NCBI GenBank assembly: GCA_965214295.1
Contig: OZ243944.1
Coordinates: 124,001 to 188,000, forward strand
Direction: 5' to 3'
DNA: 64,000 nt
From: JAJDUF01 sp965214295
GTDB taxonomy: Bacteria > Chloroflexota > UBA11872 > UBA12225 > JAJDUF01
The position numbers and the translations under genes were made by a program. The notes under the pieces are model-generated. The model worked only from the letters and a program-made list of their open reading frames with translations, was not told where the DNA came from and ran no database searches. The first letter of the stretch is position 1; every line of letters begins with the position of its first letter. Of this stretch, positions 1 to 8,865 are shown in pieces.

Positions 1-49
1 AGGAAAAGAGGGTCAGGTCCCCGCTATCTTGGGGTAGAAGGGCGATGAC

Positions 50-97
50 CGTCAGGGTGGAGTTCGGCCCCGGCAAGAGTTGAACTCCGCTCTGACG
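50..97. other. Long imperfect hairpin downstream of marR
   Basis: Bases 50-65 and 82-97 pair as a 16-bp stem with two G-T wobbles around a 16-nt loop. It lies just past the stop codon of the minus-strand MarR gene, so it may act as a terminator or 3' stabiliser. No T-run follows on either strand, so intrinsic termination is uncertain. Confidence 0.5.
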
Positions 98-111
98 TAA
101 CCGCGGCTAAG

Positions 112-576
112 TCACAACTGCTTCCAGTGCTCCTTTGCTTGGATGCGCTCGGCATTCATCAATATCTTGCCGGCAGTTTCGAGAAAGATTCGTTTCTCCT
201 CCTCGCTAATGCCGCTGTAGAGTAGCTCGTCGACCTCCCGGGCAGCTTGGGTGATGTGGGGCATGAGCGCCAGCGCTGCTTCGGTCAGCTTCAGCTTGAC
301 CACGCGCCGGTCGCGCTGCAACCGGGTCCTCCGCAGCAGGCCCATCCGGCTCAGATTGGTCACGTGCCGGCTGATGGTGGCGGTATCTATGGGGATAAAG
401 TCCGCCAGCCCCGTGACGGTGTTCGCTTGGCCGGTGTAGCACCTGACCAGGATACTCATATGGATCGGGATGATCCTAAATGGTGCTAACCCCTCCTCCA
501 TCGATCGGGCAATGGCGTTGGTAAGATTGATGGACCACATGGACCCCAAGGTGTCTCCCAGCCATTCGTCATCCAT
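112..576 (-). CDS. MarR-family transcriptional regulator
   Basis: The 154-aa product has the MarR winged-helix layout: an N-terminal dimerisation helix, a central recognition region (residues ~60-85, 'DTATISRHVTNLSRMGLLRR') and the basic wing 'RLQRDRRVVKLKLTE', then a C-terminal helix pair. MarR proteins bind palindromic operators as dimers and usually respond to small ligands. The ATG at 576 is preferred over upstream starts because a near-consensus promoter (635-662) lies only about 50 nt upstream and would fall inside a longer protein. The gene is divergent from the lipoprotein gene at 900, a plausible but unproven target. Confidence 0.9.
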   Translation of the reverse strand: MDDEWLGDTLGSMWSINLTNAIARSMEEGLAPFRIIPIHMSILVRCYTGQANTVTGLADFIPIDTATISRHVTNLSRMGLLRRTRLQRDRRVVKLKLTEAALALMPHITQAAREVDELLYSGISEEEKRIFLETAGKILMNAERIQAKEHWKQL

Positions 577-634
577 ACTCACCAGCACCCCCAGTGCGAG
601 TACCTGCCGGATGCGTCCCAGTTCAGGGGGAGAG

Positions 635-662
635 TGTATACTACATCCGCAATCGTTGTCAA
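635..662 (-). promoter_or_regulatory. Sigma-70-type promoter for marR
   Basis: On the minus strand TTGACA (657-662) and TATACA (635-640) are separated by 16 bp, predicting a transcript starting near 628, about 50 nt before the ATG at 576. The -35 is a perfect match and the -10 matches four of six. The rest of the 577-899 gap shows only the ribosome-binding site of the next gene. Confidence 0.7.
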
Positions 663-899
663 GGCAAGGAATTATCTGTGCAGCCGGACAGCTGGGGAAA
701 CGGCGCAACCGGGGACAGCGGTATGACGGGCGGTCCCGCCGCGCCGGGGGCGGTTGACCGAGGGCCTCCTGCGGGAGGCGCACGTCAGCGGCACGGCTGG
801 CCGCCTCTCTCGCCAGCGCGCTGGCGGATGCCGAGCAACCCGGTGCCCGACGGGACGGTTCTGCCGCAATCCTGCTGGAGTGAGAAGAGAGGAAATCAG

Positions 900-1634
900 A
901 TGCCCAAATCCATGGTCAAGCGGGCTGTGGCGCTACTGGTCGTAATGCTGTTGGCCAGCGGTTGCGGCTCCGGCAATGGGGATGCCGGAACGGGGACCGC
1001 CCTCCCGGAAATCGGTGCAACGGGAGCCGCCCCCGGCCAAGGCGGAAAGTCGGAGTTCGTGGCGGAGGTGTGGGTCGACAATTGGTTCGCTCTCTACGTT
1101 GACGGGGAGCTGGTGGGCGAGGACTCGACGCCGATCACGACAGAGCGTTCCTTCAACGCCGAGACCATCGCCTTCACCGCCACCTACCCCCTGACCATCG
1201 CCATCGAGGCCAAGGACTTCAAGGAGACCGATTCGGGGATTGAGTACATCGGTGAGCGTAACCAGCAGATGGGCGACGGCGGTCTCATTGCACAGATCAC
1301 CGACGTGGGCACGGGGAAGGTCGTGGCCGTCACCAATAGCGGCTGGAGGTTGAAGGTGATCCACCGCGCGCCCCTGAACCCCGAGTGCGAGAAGGCCTCG
1401 GACCCGGACGCCGCCTGCCGGTTCGAGCGCATGGAGGCCCCGCCAGGCTGGTCCAGCGCCGATTTCGATGATGGCGGCTGGAGCGCCGCCACCGAATGGA
1501 CAGCGGCCGATGTGCGCCCCAAGGACGGCTACAATACGATCCACTGGGACGGATCGGCCCGACTGATTTGGGGCAGCGACCTGGAGGTGGACAACACCAT
1601 TCTCCTGCGCCTGACCATCCCTGCTCCGGCCTGA
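900..1634 (+). CDS. Lipoprotein of unknown function
   Basis: The 244-aa product opens with a basic, then hydrophobic signal and a lipobox (LASGC, Cys about residue 22), so it should be a membrane-anchored extracytoplasmic lipoprotein. A Gly/Ala-rich spacer leads into a beta-rich domain with 'WVDNWFALYVDGELVGED' and later 'WSSADFDDGGWSAA', phrases common in galactose-binding-like jelly-roll domains; this resemblance is by eye only. The ATG at 900 follows GAGAAGAGAGG and starts exactly at the signal peptide; a longer frame upstream is not supported. Function is unknown. Confidence 0.85.
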   Translation: MPKSMVKRAVALLVVMLLASGCGSGNGDAGTGTALPEIGATGAAPGQGGKSEFVAEVWVDNWFALYVDGELVGEDSTPITTERSFNAETIAFTATYPLTIAIEAKDFKETDSGIEYIGERNQQMGDGGLIAQITDVGTGKVVAVTNSGWRLKVIHRAPLNPECEKASDPDAACRFERMEAPPGWSSADFDDGGWSAATEWTAADVRPKDGYNTIHWDGSARLIWGSDLEVDNTILLRLTIPAPA

Positions 1635-1812
1635 GCCGCCGGCTGCCGCCGGAGGGCCCGCTCCCGGCCTCGCGATAGTCTCCCCGCTTTCGCAGGGGGA
1701 CGTGGATTCCCGCGTGCGCGGGATATGGGAGGGACGCGGCCCTCTCTTGCAACTGCTACTATGGAGCACCTTCTGCGGTAGTCGCGCGTCACCGGCACTG
1801 TGCAGCACGTCT

Positions 1813-2523
1813 ATGCAGCTCTATATCATCCGCCACGCGCAGTCGTTCAATAATGCCCTCACCGATCGGTCGGAGCGGGTATCCGATCCGCCGCTCACGG
1901 CGCTCGGCGAGCAGCAAGCGGCGCGGCTGGCCGCGCATCTCGCCAGCGCGTCAGCAGCAGCCGGTCGGCCAAGTTCAGGCGCATCCTATGTAGACCGCAC
2001 CAGCCTCCGCTTCACGCGCCTGTTCACCAGCGCGATGCGCCGTTCGCTGCAAACGGCCGCGCCCATCGGTCAAGCCATCGGCCGGCAACCGGAAGTCTGG
2101 GTAGATATTCACGAGACGGGGGGCGTCTTTCTCGCCTCCCATGAAGGGCGCGGGCTACCGGGCCTGAAGCGGGCCGAGATGGCGGCGCAGTTCCCGAGTA
2201 TTCGGCTGTCGCCGGAGGTGGCGGAGGATGGCTGGTGGAATCGCGGACGGGAGACCGAGGAGGAGTGGATGGGGCGGGCGGTGCGTGTCGCAGCGGAGCT
2301 GCGCGAACGCTATGCCGGTACCGACGAGTGCATTGGCTTGGTGACGCATGGCGGGTTCGCTGTCGTCCTGCTCGCTACCTTGTTCCGGCACACCATGCCG
2401 CCGCCGGTGATCTTCCCCCACCTCAATACGGCTATCACCCGCCTCGACTTCACCGACGACGGGACGATAGTGGTGCAGTATTTCAATCGGGTGGAGCACC
2501 TGCCGTCCGAGCTGTTGACGTGA
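1813..2523 (+). CDS. Histidine phosphatase family protein
   Basis: The 236-aa protein begins with 'MQLYIIRHAQSFNNAL', the RHG motif of the phosphoglycerate mutase/histidine phosphatase superfamily; the His of RHA is the phospho-acceptor. A second conserved His lies in 'LVTHGGF' near residue 180, as expected for the catalytic core. Members dephosphorylate varied small metabolites or phosphoproteins; the substrate cannot be predicted. The ATG at 1813 places the motif at residues 7-9, usual for the family. A candidate extended -10 (TGCTACTAT, 1754-1762) lies 50 nt upstream, which also argues against earlier starts. Confidence 0.88.
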   Translation: MQLYIIRHAQSFNNALTDRSERVSDPPLTALGEQQAARLAAHLASASAAAGRPSSGASYVDRTSLRFTRLFTSAMRRSLQTAAPIGQAIGRQPEVWVDIHETGGVFLASHEGRGLPGLKRAEMAAQFPSIRLSPEVAEDGWWNRGRETEEEWMGRAVRVAAELRERYAGTDECIGLVTHGGFAVVLLATLFRHTMPPPVIFPHLNTAITRLDFTDDGTIVVQYFNRVEHLPSELLT

Positions 2524-2592
2524 GCGGGTGTATGCTGCGGGCAGGGGATGTGCCGGCGGCAGGACAGTGTGCCGGCAGCAGATGGGGGCCAC

Positions 2593-2632
2593 ACCCCCCT
2601 CTCCCCGTGGGAGAGGGGCCCGGGGGTGAGGG
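2593..2632. repeat. Dispersed palindromic repeat, family A
   Basis: A short GC-rich palindrome (CCCTCTCCCC GTGG GAGAGGGG core) followed by a G-run and GTGAGG tail. Near-identical copies recur at 22511-22553, 27663-27700, 32831-32875, 36089-36130, 36963-36998, 40204-40316 and, reversed, 41761-41791. It resembles REP-type elements and fills the gap before the CocE gene. Confidence 0.8.
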
Positions 2633-2694
2633 CTAACTTGCCGCCCGTAACTGGATGCCGGCGTAAGCCGGTATAACGGGAGGGACGCGCCAAC

Positions 2695-4401
2695 ATGCCA
2701 GCCGGCACCGGCACAGTCAAGCGGAACGTCGCGGCGCGGATGCGCGACGGCACCAGCCTCCGCGCCGATATCTACCTGCCGCGGGGCAGCGGGCCTTTTC
2801 CTACCCTGGTCTGTCGCACGCCCTACAGCAAAGCGCGCGACGTTCACGTCGAGATGGCGGCGCAGCTCGCGGAACGGGGGTATCTGGTCGTCGTCCAGGA
2901 CGTGCGCGGACGGTATGCCTCCGAGGGCACGTTCCGGCCCGGTTTCTACAGCGCGGAGCACAACGACGCCGCGGACGGCTACGACACGGTGGAGTGGGCG
3001 GCGCAGCTCCCGTGGGCCGATGGCAAGGTGGGCACGTTCGGCAATTCGTATTGCGGCTGGACGCAGTGGGAGCTGGCCCACACGCGGCCACCGCACCTGG
3101 TCGCCATGCTCCCGCAAGGGATCGCTGCCAGTCTGCTCGACCGCGAGCTATCGGGTGTGCTGCGGCTGGGGCGGGTGCTCTGGTGGACGATCAATACGCT
3201 GGCCCCGGACGAGCGGCGCCGCGCCGGCGATGCGTCCGGCCCGCACACGGCGGCCGAGGCCGAGCGGATGTGGGAGGAGCGGGACCGCAGCAAGTGGCTG
3301 TGGTACCTGCCGCTGGCGGACATTCCCGACGCGGTGATGTTCGGCATGGGTGAGCATTGGCGGCGCTGGCTGGCCGATCATACGACCGACTATTTCGACT
3401 TCCTGGACAAGCACCGGCAGGTGGCAGTACCAGCGCTCAGTACCACGGGCTGGTACGACCAGCAGATCGGCACCATCAAGCACTTCACCGGGATGCGCCG
3501 GCAGGGGATGACAGCGCGCGCCAGGGAGCAGCAGCATCTCATCATCGGCCCCTGGACGCACACGAGCACGGACTGGCAGCGACGGCTCGGCGAGGTGGAC
3601 TTCGGGCCGGCGGCGCAGCGGGACTACTACGAGGTGGCCGATCAGTGGTTCGGCTACTGGCTGCGGGGCGAGCGGAACGAGGTGGAGGACTGGCCGCCGA
3701 TCCGTCTGTTCGTGATGGGGGCGAACCGGTGGCGGGACGAGCACGAGTGGCCGCTGGCGCGCACGGTGTTCACCGAGTTTTTCCTGCACAGTGGCGGCGC
3801 CGCGAACACGGCCGCCGGAGACGGGTCGCTCTCGCAGCGACCGCCCCACGACGAGCTGCCGGACGAGTACGTCTACGACCCACGCGACCCGGTGATGACG
3901 CTCTATACGCCAGCGGGTCAGCATGAGCCGCACGACCAGCGACCGTTGGACGGGCGGTGCGACGTGCTCGTGTATCGCACGCCGCCGCTGACAGAGGCGC
4001 TGGAAGTGACCGGGCCGATTACCATGCGGCTGTGGGCGGCCTCGACGGCGAGGGATACCGACTTTACGGTGAAAGTGGTGGATCGCCGGCCCGACGGGTT
4101 CGCGCAGGAGCTTTGTCACGGGATCGTCCGCGCCCGCTACCGCGATTCGCTGACGCAGCCGACGCTGCTGGAGCCAGGCCGGGCCTACGAATACACCATC
4201 GCGGTCAACCCGACCGGCAATCTGTTCCGGCGCGGCCACCGGCTGGAGGTCCACGTTGCGAGTAGCGACTTCCCGAACTTCGACCGCAACCACAACACCG
4301 GCGGCAACGACTACGCCGAGACGGCGCTCGTCACGGCGCGGCAGACCATCTTTCACGACGCTGCGCGGCCATCGCGCGTGATTTTGCCGGTCATTCCGTG
4401 A
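2695..4401 (+). CDS. CocE/NonD family serine hydrolase
   Basis: The 568-aa product matches the CocE/X-Pro dipeptidyl-peptidase (S15) alpha/beta-hydrolase family in length and motifs. The nucleophile elbow is 'GNSYCGW' (Ser118), the acid is in 'GWYDQQ' and the base in 'GPWTHTSTDW', the classic triad positions. The C-terminal third is the jelly-roll domain ('DTDFTVKVVDRRPDG', 'SSDFPNFDRNHNTGG'). Family members hydrolyse esters or amides such as cocaine, cephalosporin esters or X-Pro peptides; substrate here is unknown. No signal peptide is seen, so it should be cytoplasmic. The start follows GGGAGGGACG. Confidence 0.95.
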   Translation: MPAGTGTVKRNVAARMRDGTSLRADIYLPRGSGPFPTLVCRTPYSKARDVHVEMAAQLAERGYLVVVQDVRGRYASEGTFRPGFYSAEHNDAADGYDTVEWAAQLPWADGKVGTFGNSYCGWTQWELAHTRPPHLVAMLPQGIAASLLDRELSGVLRLGRVLWWTINTLAPDERRRAGDASGPHTAAEAERMWEERDRSKWLWYLPLADIPDAVMFGMGEHWRRWLADHTTDYFDFLDKHRQVAVPALSTTGWYDQQIGTIKHFTGMRRQGMTARAREQQHLIIGPWTHTSTDWQRRLGEVDFGPAAQRDYYEVADQWFGYWLRGERNEVEDWPPIRLFVMGANRWRDEHEWPLARTVFTEFFLHSGGAANTAAGDGSLSQRPPHDELPDEYVYDPRDPVMTLYTPAGQHEPHDQRPLDGRCDVLVYRTPPLTEALEVTGPITMRLWAASTARDTDFTVKVVDRRPDGFAQELCHGIVRARYRDSLTQPTLLEPGRAYEYTIAVNPTGNLFRRGHRLEVHVASSDFPNFDRNHNTGGNDYAETALVTARQTIFHDAARPSRVILPVIP

Positions 4402-4630
4402 GCTTAATGGGGTAGTGGAGCACCGCCCCCGCTCCGCAGGGGCAGGGAGGGGCAGTACCACTATTCCCCTGCGGCGAGTGTGGACCATTGCCCGCCCCCC
4501 TATCCTGATCATCCTGCTTCTGACAATCCCCGGCTCCCCTATCCTATGAGGTACAATAGCGAGCGCCGGCCCCGGCCGGTAGGTGGCGAGGAGCACAGCC
4601 GCCCGTCGGCAGCATAAGAAGGAGAGTCGT

Positions 4631-5710
4631 ATGCAGTACGGGTACTTCACGATGCCGTTGCATCCACCCGGCTCGGACTTCACGCAGACGGTCGAAGCGG
4701 ACTTGCAGCAGATCGTCACCTTGGACCAGCTGGGATTTCACGAGGCCTGGATTGGTGAGCACTTTACGGCGGTCTGGGAGAATATCCCGGCGCCGGACCT
4801 GTTTATTGCCAATGCGCTCGGTCGCACCAAGCGGATCAAGCTCGGCACGGGCGTTGCCTGTCTCCCGAACCACCATCCGCTGATGCTGGCCCAACGCATC
4901 GCGCAGCTCGACCACATGGCGCAAGGGCGCTTCTACTTCGGGATCGGCTCCGGGGGTTTTCCCGGCGACTTCGAGCTGTTCAAGGTGGATGTCAAAGAGG
5001 GTGAGCACCGCGGCTTGACGACCGACATGATCGAGCTGGTGCTCAGGCTGTGGGATGACCCGTCGCCCGGTGACTACGATCACAAGTTCTGGCGGTTCAC
5101 GGTGCCGGAGCGGCGCGAGGAGATCGGGCTGTGGCTGCACATGAAGCCGTACCAGCAGCCGCACCCGCCCATCGCCGTAGCCGGGGTGTCGCCCAAGTCC
5201 GAGACGCTGCACATGGCGAGCGAGCGCGGCTGGATGCCCATGAGCATCAACATCGTGCCATCCCGTATCCTCGCCAGCCATTGGGAGGCGGTGGCCGAGG
5301 GAGCGCAGCGGGTTGGCCGGGTTGCCGACCGGTCAACCTGGCGGGTGGCCCGCGATGTCTACGTGGCCGAGAGCACCGAGCAGGCGAGGCGTGAGGTGCT
5401 CGAAGGGGTGGTCGCGCGCGATTGGAACGGCTATTTCTTCCCGCTGCTGAGGTACTCCAAATTGCTGGAGATACTGAAGGTTGACCCGGAGATGCCCGAC
5501 GACGATCTGAACGTCGAGTACATGCTGGACAACGTCTGGATCGTCGGCGACCCCGATGAGGTCGCGCGCCAAGTGCGCCAGCTCTACCAGGACCTCGGCG
5601 GGTTCGGCGTGCTGCTACTCATGGGGCACGAATGGTCCCCGCCCGGCCGGTGGGAACGCTCCATGGATCTGTTCGTCAACGAGGTCATGCCTCAACTACA
5701 GGACCTCTGA
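4631..5710 (+). CDS. LLM class flavin-dependent oxidoreductase
   Basis: The 359-aa protein has the bacterial luciferase-like TIM-barrel pattern: 'LDQLGFHEAWIGEHF' near residue 35, 'KLGTGVACLPNHHPLMLA' near 75 and 'GRFYFGIGSGG' near 100. Family enzymes use reduced FMN or F420 for monooxygenation or hydride transfer on small organic substrates. No partner flavin reductase is adjacent. The ATG at 4631 has a strong RBS (GAAGGAGAG). The 229-nt gap before it shows no clear signal beyond a possible TACAAT -10 near 4550. Confidence 0.93.
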   Translation: MQYGYFTMPLHPPGSDFTQTVEADLQQIVTLDQLGFHEAWIGEHFTAVWENIPAPDLFIANALGRTKRIKLGTGVACLPNHHPLMLAQRIAQLDHMAQGRFYFGIGSGGFPGDFELFKVDVKEGEHRGLTTDMIELVLRLWDDPSPGDYDHKFWRFTVPERREEIGLWLHMKPYQQPHPPIAVAGVSPKSETLHMASERGWMPMSINIVPSRILASHWEAVAEGAQRVGRVADRSTWRVARDVYVAESTEQARREVLEGVVARDWNGYFFPLLRYSKLLEILKVDPEMPDDDLNVEYMLDNVWIVGDPDEVARQVRQLYQDLGGFGVLLLMGHEWSPPGRWERSMDLFVNEVMPQLQDL

Positions 5711-5744
5711 GCTACATCAGTGGTGGGGTGCAGGCCCCCCTATG

Positions 5745-5877
5745 GTCCCCCTGCTCCACAGGGGGACCGGGGCAACCACAAGGGTTGCCCCTACAGCGGC
5801 TACCCGGCACCACCAACCTTGTAGGGACGGCCCTGGTGGGCGCCCTGGATTCCGGCTTGCGCCGCAATGACGAGTGC
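5745..5877. repeat. Cluster of dispersed intergenic repeats
   Basis: The gap between two convergent genes is built of short repeats: a CCCCCTG/CAGGGGG palindrome, a GGGCAACC...GGTTGCCC palindrome and a family B unit (CTGGATTCCGGCTTGCGCC, 5844-5872). Family B recurs at 18607, 18787, 22455, 29677, 33725, 35733, 36934 and 49540-49672. No gene is seen. Confidence 0.7.
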
Positions 5878-5898
5878 CTGGCGCAACGTGCTGTGCCC

Positions 5899-7914
5899 CT
5901 ACTTCTCTTGCTGCGGCAGGGGCACGCAACCGCCGTGCCAAGGGAAGGCGTAGGTCGGTTGGTTGACGAAGCGGCGTAGCCCCATATCGAGGCGGATGGT
6001 GGTGGCCGGGGGGAGCCAGACGGAGCAATAGGTGCCGTTCACCGGTACCGTGCGGACCGTGTGAGTACGCTCCTCCCGCAGCCAGGCCCGTGGATCCTGT
6101 GCCTGATGTGCCTGGAGTTCCTCCCGGTAGCGAATCTCCGTGAATTGATGCTCGCCAAAGGCCCCGGCCTGCACAATCACGGTACGGGTGGCACTCGTGC
6201 CGGTGTTCACCAGTTGGATGCCGACTCGGTCGGGTGAGAGCGTATCCACCAGGGCGCTCACGTCCGGGGGCAGGCCGGGTCGCGCGCGGTGGGGGTCGAA
6301 GTAGCGGACGGTGGCGCGGAGCAGGCCGCCGTTGTAGACGGACTCCGGTGCGCCCAAGGCCACCTGCGTCAGTCCCTTGGTGAGCACGGCGTGGGGTGGC
6401 GAGCGGTTTTCGGCGATGAGCGTCGCCACGTCGCGCTCGTCGCGGCGCATCGCCGTGAGCGTCTCGACGGCAAGCTGGTACTCGGCCCGCAGGATGTCCT
6501 CCGGCCAGCTAGGATTCCGGCCGTCGTAGTATTGGAAGCGTGCAAACTCGGTATTGCCACTGTTCTTCTCGCCCTCGCTCGGCACCTGATTCCAGTCGCG
6601 CTCCCGCTCGCCGGCCCGAACCTGGGCGATGAGTGCATGGTCCTCCGGCGATAGTGAAGCGTGGTACAGATGCGCCAACTCCTGCATCCGCAGCGGGCGG
6701 AAGTCCTCCCAACCGTGCGGCCCGTGCTTGTGGGGCACGAGCAGCTGTCCGTCGTCTCGCGTGCGTGCGTGGCGCAGGAGTAGCCGGAGCTGCGAGCGCA
6801 GTAGCTCCAGGTAGCCGAAGTCGCCGCTGAGTAAGAGCGCGCACTCGGCGGCAACGGTGAGCGAATGGAACATCACGTTGAAGCCGCCGAAGTGGTACCA
6901 GCCGTAGAGACCGCCCCACCATTGACCGCCGCGCTGCTCGCCGATCTTCCCCGTCGGCCCCACGTTGTCTGGCATGATCCCGCCGTTACGGCGCATGCGG
7001 TCGAGCCAGACGTCCACGTACTCCAGCACCCAGCGTTTGTATTTCTCATCGCCGGTGTACAGATAGGCATTGGTCACGAGGGCCGTGGCGCCGAGCGTGT
7101 TGGGAATGTCGCCGTTCAGCACGATGTCGTCGAATAGCTCGATGATCTCGTCGCGTCGCGCCGGAGTTTGCTCCCAGTCCTGCTCCAGGGCCTCGATGAC
7201 CGGGTGGAGGGTGGCCCGCACGCCGTAATAGCGGTAGCCGGCGCCCTTGCCGCCCTCCAGCCAGGCGATCACCTCCTCAGCATTGGCGTGCAAGAAGGGG
7301 CCTGTACTGCCGTGGATGGGGGAGCGGATGATCTTGTAGCGCGGATCGTAGTTTGGCGCCGCCGGGTCCTCGCCCATGAACATGGCCGCGAAGCGCCGCG
7401 CGCGGCTCACGTTCTCGGCGCTGGTCGGATCGGCGAGACCAAAGTGGTAGAAGGCCATGTTGCCTTCGCTCTGATGGTGCCAGTCCGAAATCCAACGCCG
7501 GCCGGCGCGGTACGACGGACGCTCGCCGGGCGGCACGGTCAGGCCGTAGTACTCGTTGTGTGTCTGCGGGAGATACCAGAGGTAAAACGGATGCCGCCGG
7601 CCGCTAGCGCACGCTCGCGTCATCGCGTTCCACGAGCGGAGAGCCAAGTCATGTACGTGCCGGTCGGCGCCCAACGCATAGAAGAGGCTCCAGTTGTAGA
7701 CCCGCTCATAGAGATCATCTATATCATCCGCGAAGTAGATGATGCCGCCGGGATCGGCGTACTTGGCCATCATTACCTCGGCCGCCTGCTCCATGAGCGC
7801 GATGAGCTGGCGCTGCAACAGCGCCCACGCCGGAGGAGCAGCGACCTCGGTGGCCGTCAGCGTCACCATGTCCGGGAGAGAGACGGCGTTCGGTAGGACG
7901 TTGGTCGTTGTCAT
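5899..7914 (-). CDS. Large (alpha/alpha)-toroid protein, possible glycoside hydrolase or lyase
   Basis: The 671-aa product is rich in aromatic, helix-repeat phrases ('NWSLFYALGADRHVHDLALRSW', 'YLYTGDEKYKRWVLEYVDVW', 'GGQWWGGLYGWYHFGGFNVM') typical of alpha/alpha-barrel glycosidases and lyases, with a beta-rich C-terminal ~120 residues. Family and catalytic residues could not be assigned. No signal peptide. The ATG at 7914 has GGAGGAGATG upstream; a longer start would overlap the SDR gene 23 nt away. It is last in an apparent minus-strand unit after the O-methyltransferase and SDR, next to the sugar-catabolism island. Confidence 0.85.
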   Translation of the reverse strand: MTTTNVLPNAVSLPDMVTLTATEVAAPPAWALLQRQLIALMEQAAEVMMAKYADPGGIIYFADDIDDLYERVYNWSLFYALGADRHVHDLALRSWNAMTRACASGRRHPFYLWYLPQTHNEYYGLTVPPGERPSYRAGRRWISDWHHQSEGNMAFYHFGLADPTSAENVSRARRFAAMFMGEDPAAPNYDPRYKIIRSPIHGSTGPFLHANAEEVIAWLEGGKGAGYRYYGVRATLHPVIEALEQDWEQTPARRDEIIELFDDIVLNGDIPNTLGATALVTNAYLYTGDEKYKRWVLEYVDVWLDRMRRNGGIMPDNVGPTGKIGEQRGGQWWGGLYGWYHFGGFNVMFHSLTVAAECALLLSGDFGYLELLRSQLRLLLRHARTRDDGQLLVPHKHGPHGWEDFRPLRMQELAHLYHASLSPEDHALIAQVRAGERERDWNQVPSEGEKNSGNTEFARFQYYDGRNPSWPEDILRAEYQLAVETLTAMRRDERDVATLIAENRSPPHAVLTKGLTQVALGAPESVYNGGLLRATVRYFDPHRARPGLPPDVSALVDTLSPDRVGIQLVNTGTSATRTVIVQAGAFGEHQFTEIRYREELQAHQAQDPRAWLREERTHTVRTVPVNGTYCSVWLPPATTIRLDMGLRRFVNQPTYAFPWHGGCVPLPQQEK

Positions 7915-7937
7915 GTAGCATCTCCTCCTAGCTGGCC

Positions 7938-8744
7938 TCACCATGCCGTCCAACCGCCATCCACGATGAGGTTCTGCCCGGTAACCCAAGCCGAGGCCTC
8001 GGACCCCAGGAAGACCACGGCGCCCTTCAGGTCCGTGTCGTTGCCCATCCGACCGAGCGGCGTGCGGTGGTTGTAGCCGGCGACGAACAGCTCCTCGTAG
8101 TCGGAACGTTCCGTGAACGCCTTATTGTAGAAGCCACCGGGGGCGATGGAGTTCACCCGGATGTTATCGGGCGCGAGGTAGGTCGCCAGCCAGCGCGTGA
8201 ACTGGATGATCCCCGCCTTGACCGCTCCGTACTCAGGCGGGTTGTTGATGCCGCTTTGGCCGTAGATGCGGTGGTCAGGCGAGATCACGCCATAGAACGA
8301 GGCGATATTGACAATAGTGCCGCCATGCTGCTCCTTCATCACCTTACTGACGGACTGGGAGCAGAGGAACGTGCTGTGCAAGGCGCCCCGCGCGGCGGCC
8401 TCCCAATACTCCAGCGTGAGGTCCTCGAAGGTCGCGCCCACGCCGGCCCCGCTGTAGGCGTTGTTCACCAGCACGTCAATGCGCCCGAACTTGTCCCTGA
8501 CGGCGTCGATCATGGCCTGGACCTGGTCCGGTTCGGTCACGTCGGCCCGTACAGCGAACGCCTCCGCGTGCGACGCGCTGAGTGCCGCGGCCTTGCGCTG
8601 GCAATTCTCCAGGTTGCGGGACGCGACAACTACGTGCGCGCCGACTTCGGCCAAGGCGTCGCATAGTTGCGAGCCGAGCTTGCCGGCGCCGCCCGTCACA
8701 ATGGCGACCCGGCCCTTGAGACTGAACAGCTCCATCACGTTCAT
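7938..8744 (-). CDS. SDR family oxidoreductase
   Basis: The 268-aa protein is a classical short-chain dehydrogenase/reductase. It has the Rossmann motif 'TGGAGKLG' (residues ~18-25), the 'NNAYSG' motif, the catalytic Ser in 'IVNIASFYG' and the Tyr-Lys pair in 'EYGAVKAG', plus the C-terminal 'ASAWVTGQNLIVDGGW' signature. It should interconvert a hydroxyl and a ketone with NAD(P). Position upstream of the toroid protein and near Gfo/Idh genes suggests a sugar or sugar-acid substrate (inference). The ATG at 8744 is preceded by GGGAGG; earlier starts add unconserved residues. Confidence 0.95.
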   Translation of the reverse strand: MNVMELFSLKGRVAIVTGGAGKLGSQLCDALAEVGAHVVVASRNLENCQRKAAALSASHAEAFAVRADVTEPDQVQAMIDAVRDKFGRIDVLVNNAYSGAGVGATFEDLTLEYWEAAARGALHSTFLCSQSVSKVMKEQHGGTIVNIASFYGVISPDHRIYGQSGINNPPEYGAVKAGIIQFTRWLATYLAPDNIRVNSIAPGGFYNKAFTERSDYEELFVAGYNHRTPLGRMGNDTDLKGAVVFLGSEASAWVTGQNLIVDGGWTAW

Positions 8745-8865
8745 CGCTGCCTCCCTATCTAGCATCATAGCGCCAGTATCGGTTCTCGGCTCCCCGTCGT
8801 TGCTCTGCAAATGGCTTTCAGGCCGCTTGGAGGATGACGGTGAGGGCCACCGCTCGCCCGCCCCC

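Noticed and set aside
112..783. Long 223-aa form of the MarR regulator
   Set aside because: It would read through the strong promoter at 635-662, and the first ~69 residues are low-complexity Pro/Arg sequence.
594..1634. Long 346-aa form of the lipoprotein
   Set aside because: The signal peptide and lipobox begin at the ATG at 900, which has its own RBS; the upstream part is unlike protein.
933..1808. Minus-strand frame over the lipoprotein gene
   Set aside because: Typical antisense shadow in high-GC DNA; no recognisable motif and no RBS.
3148..4719. 523-aa minus-strand frame over the CocE gene
   Set aside because: Arg/Pro/Val-rich shadow of the clear hydrolase gene on the other strand.
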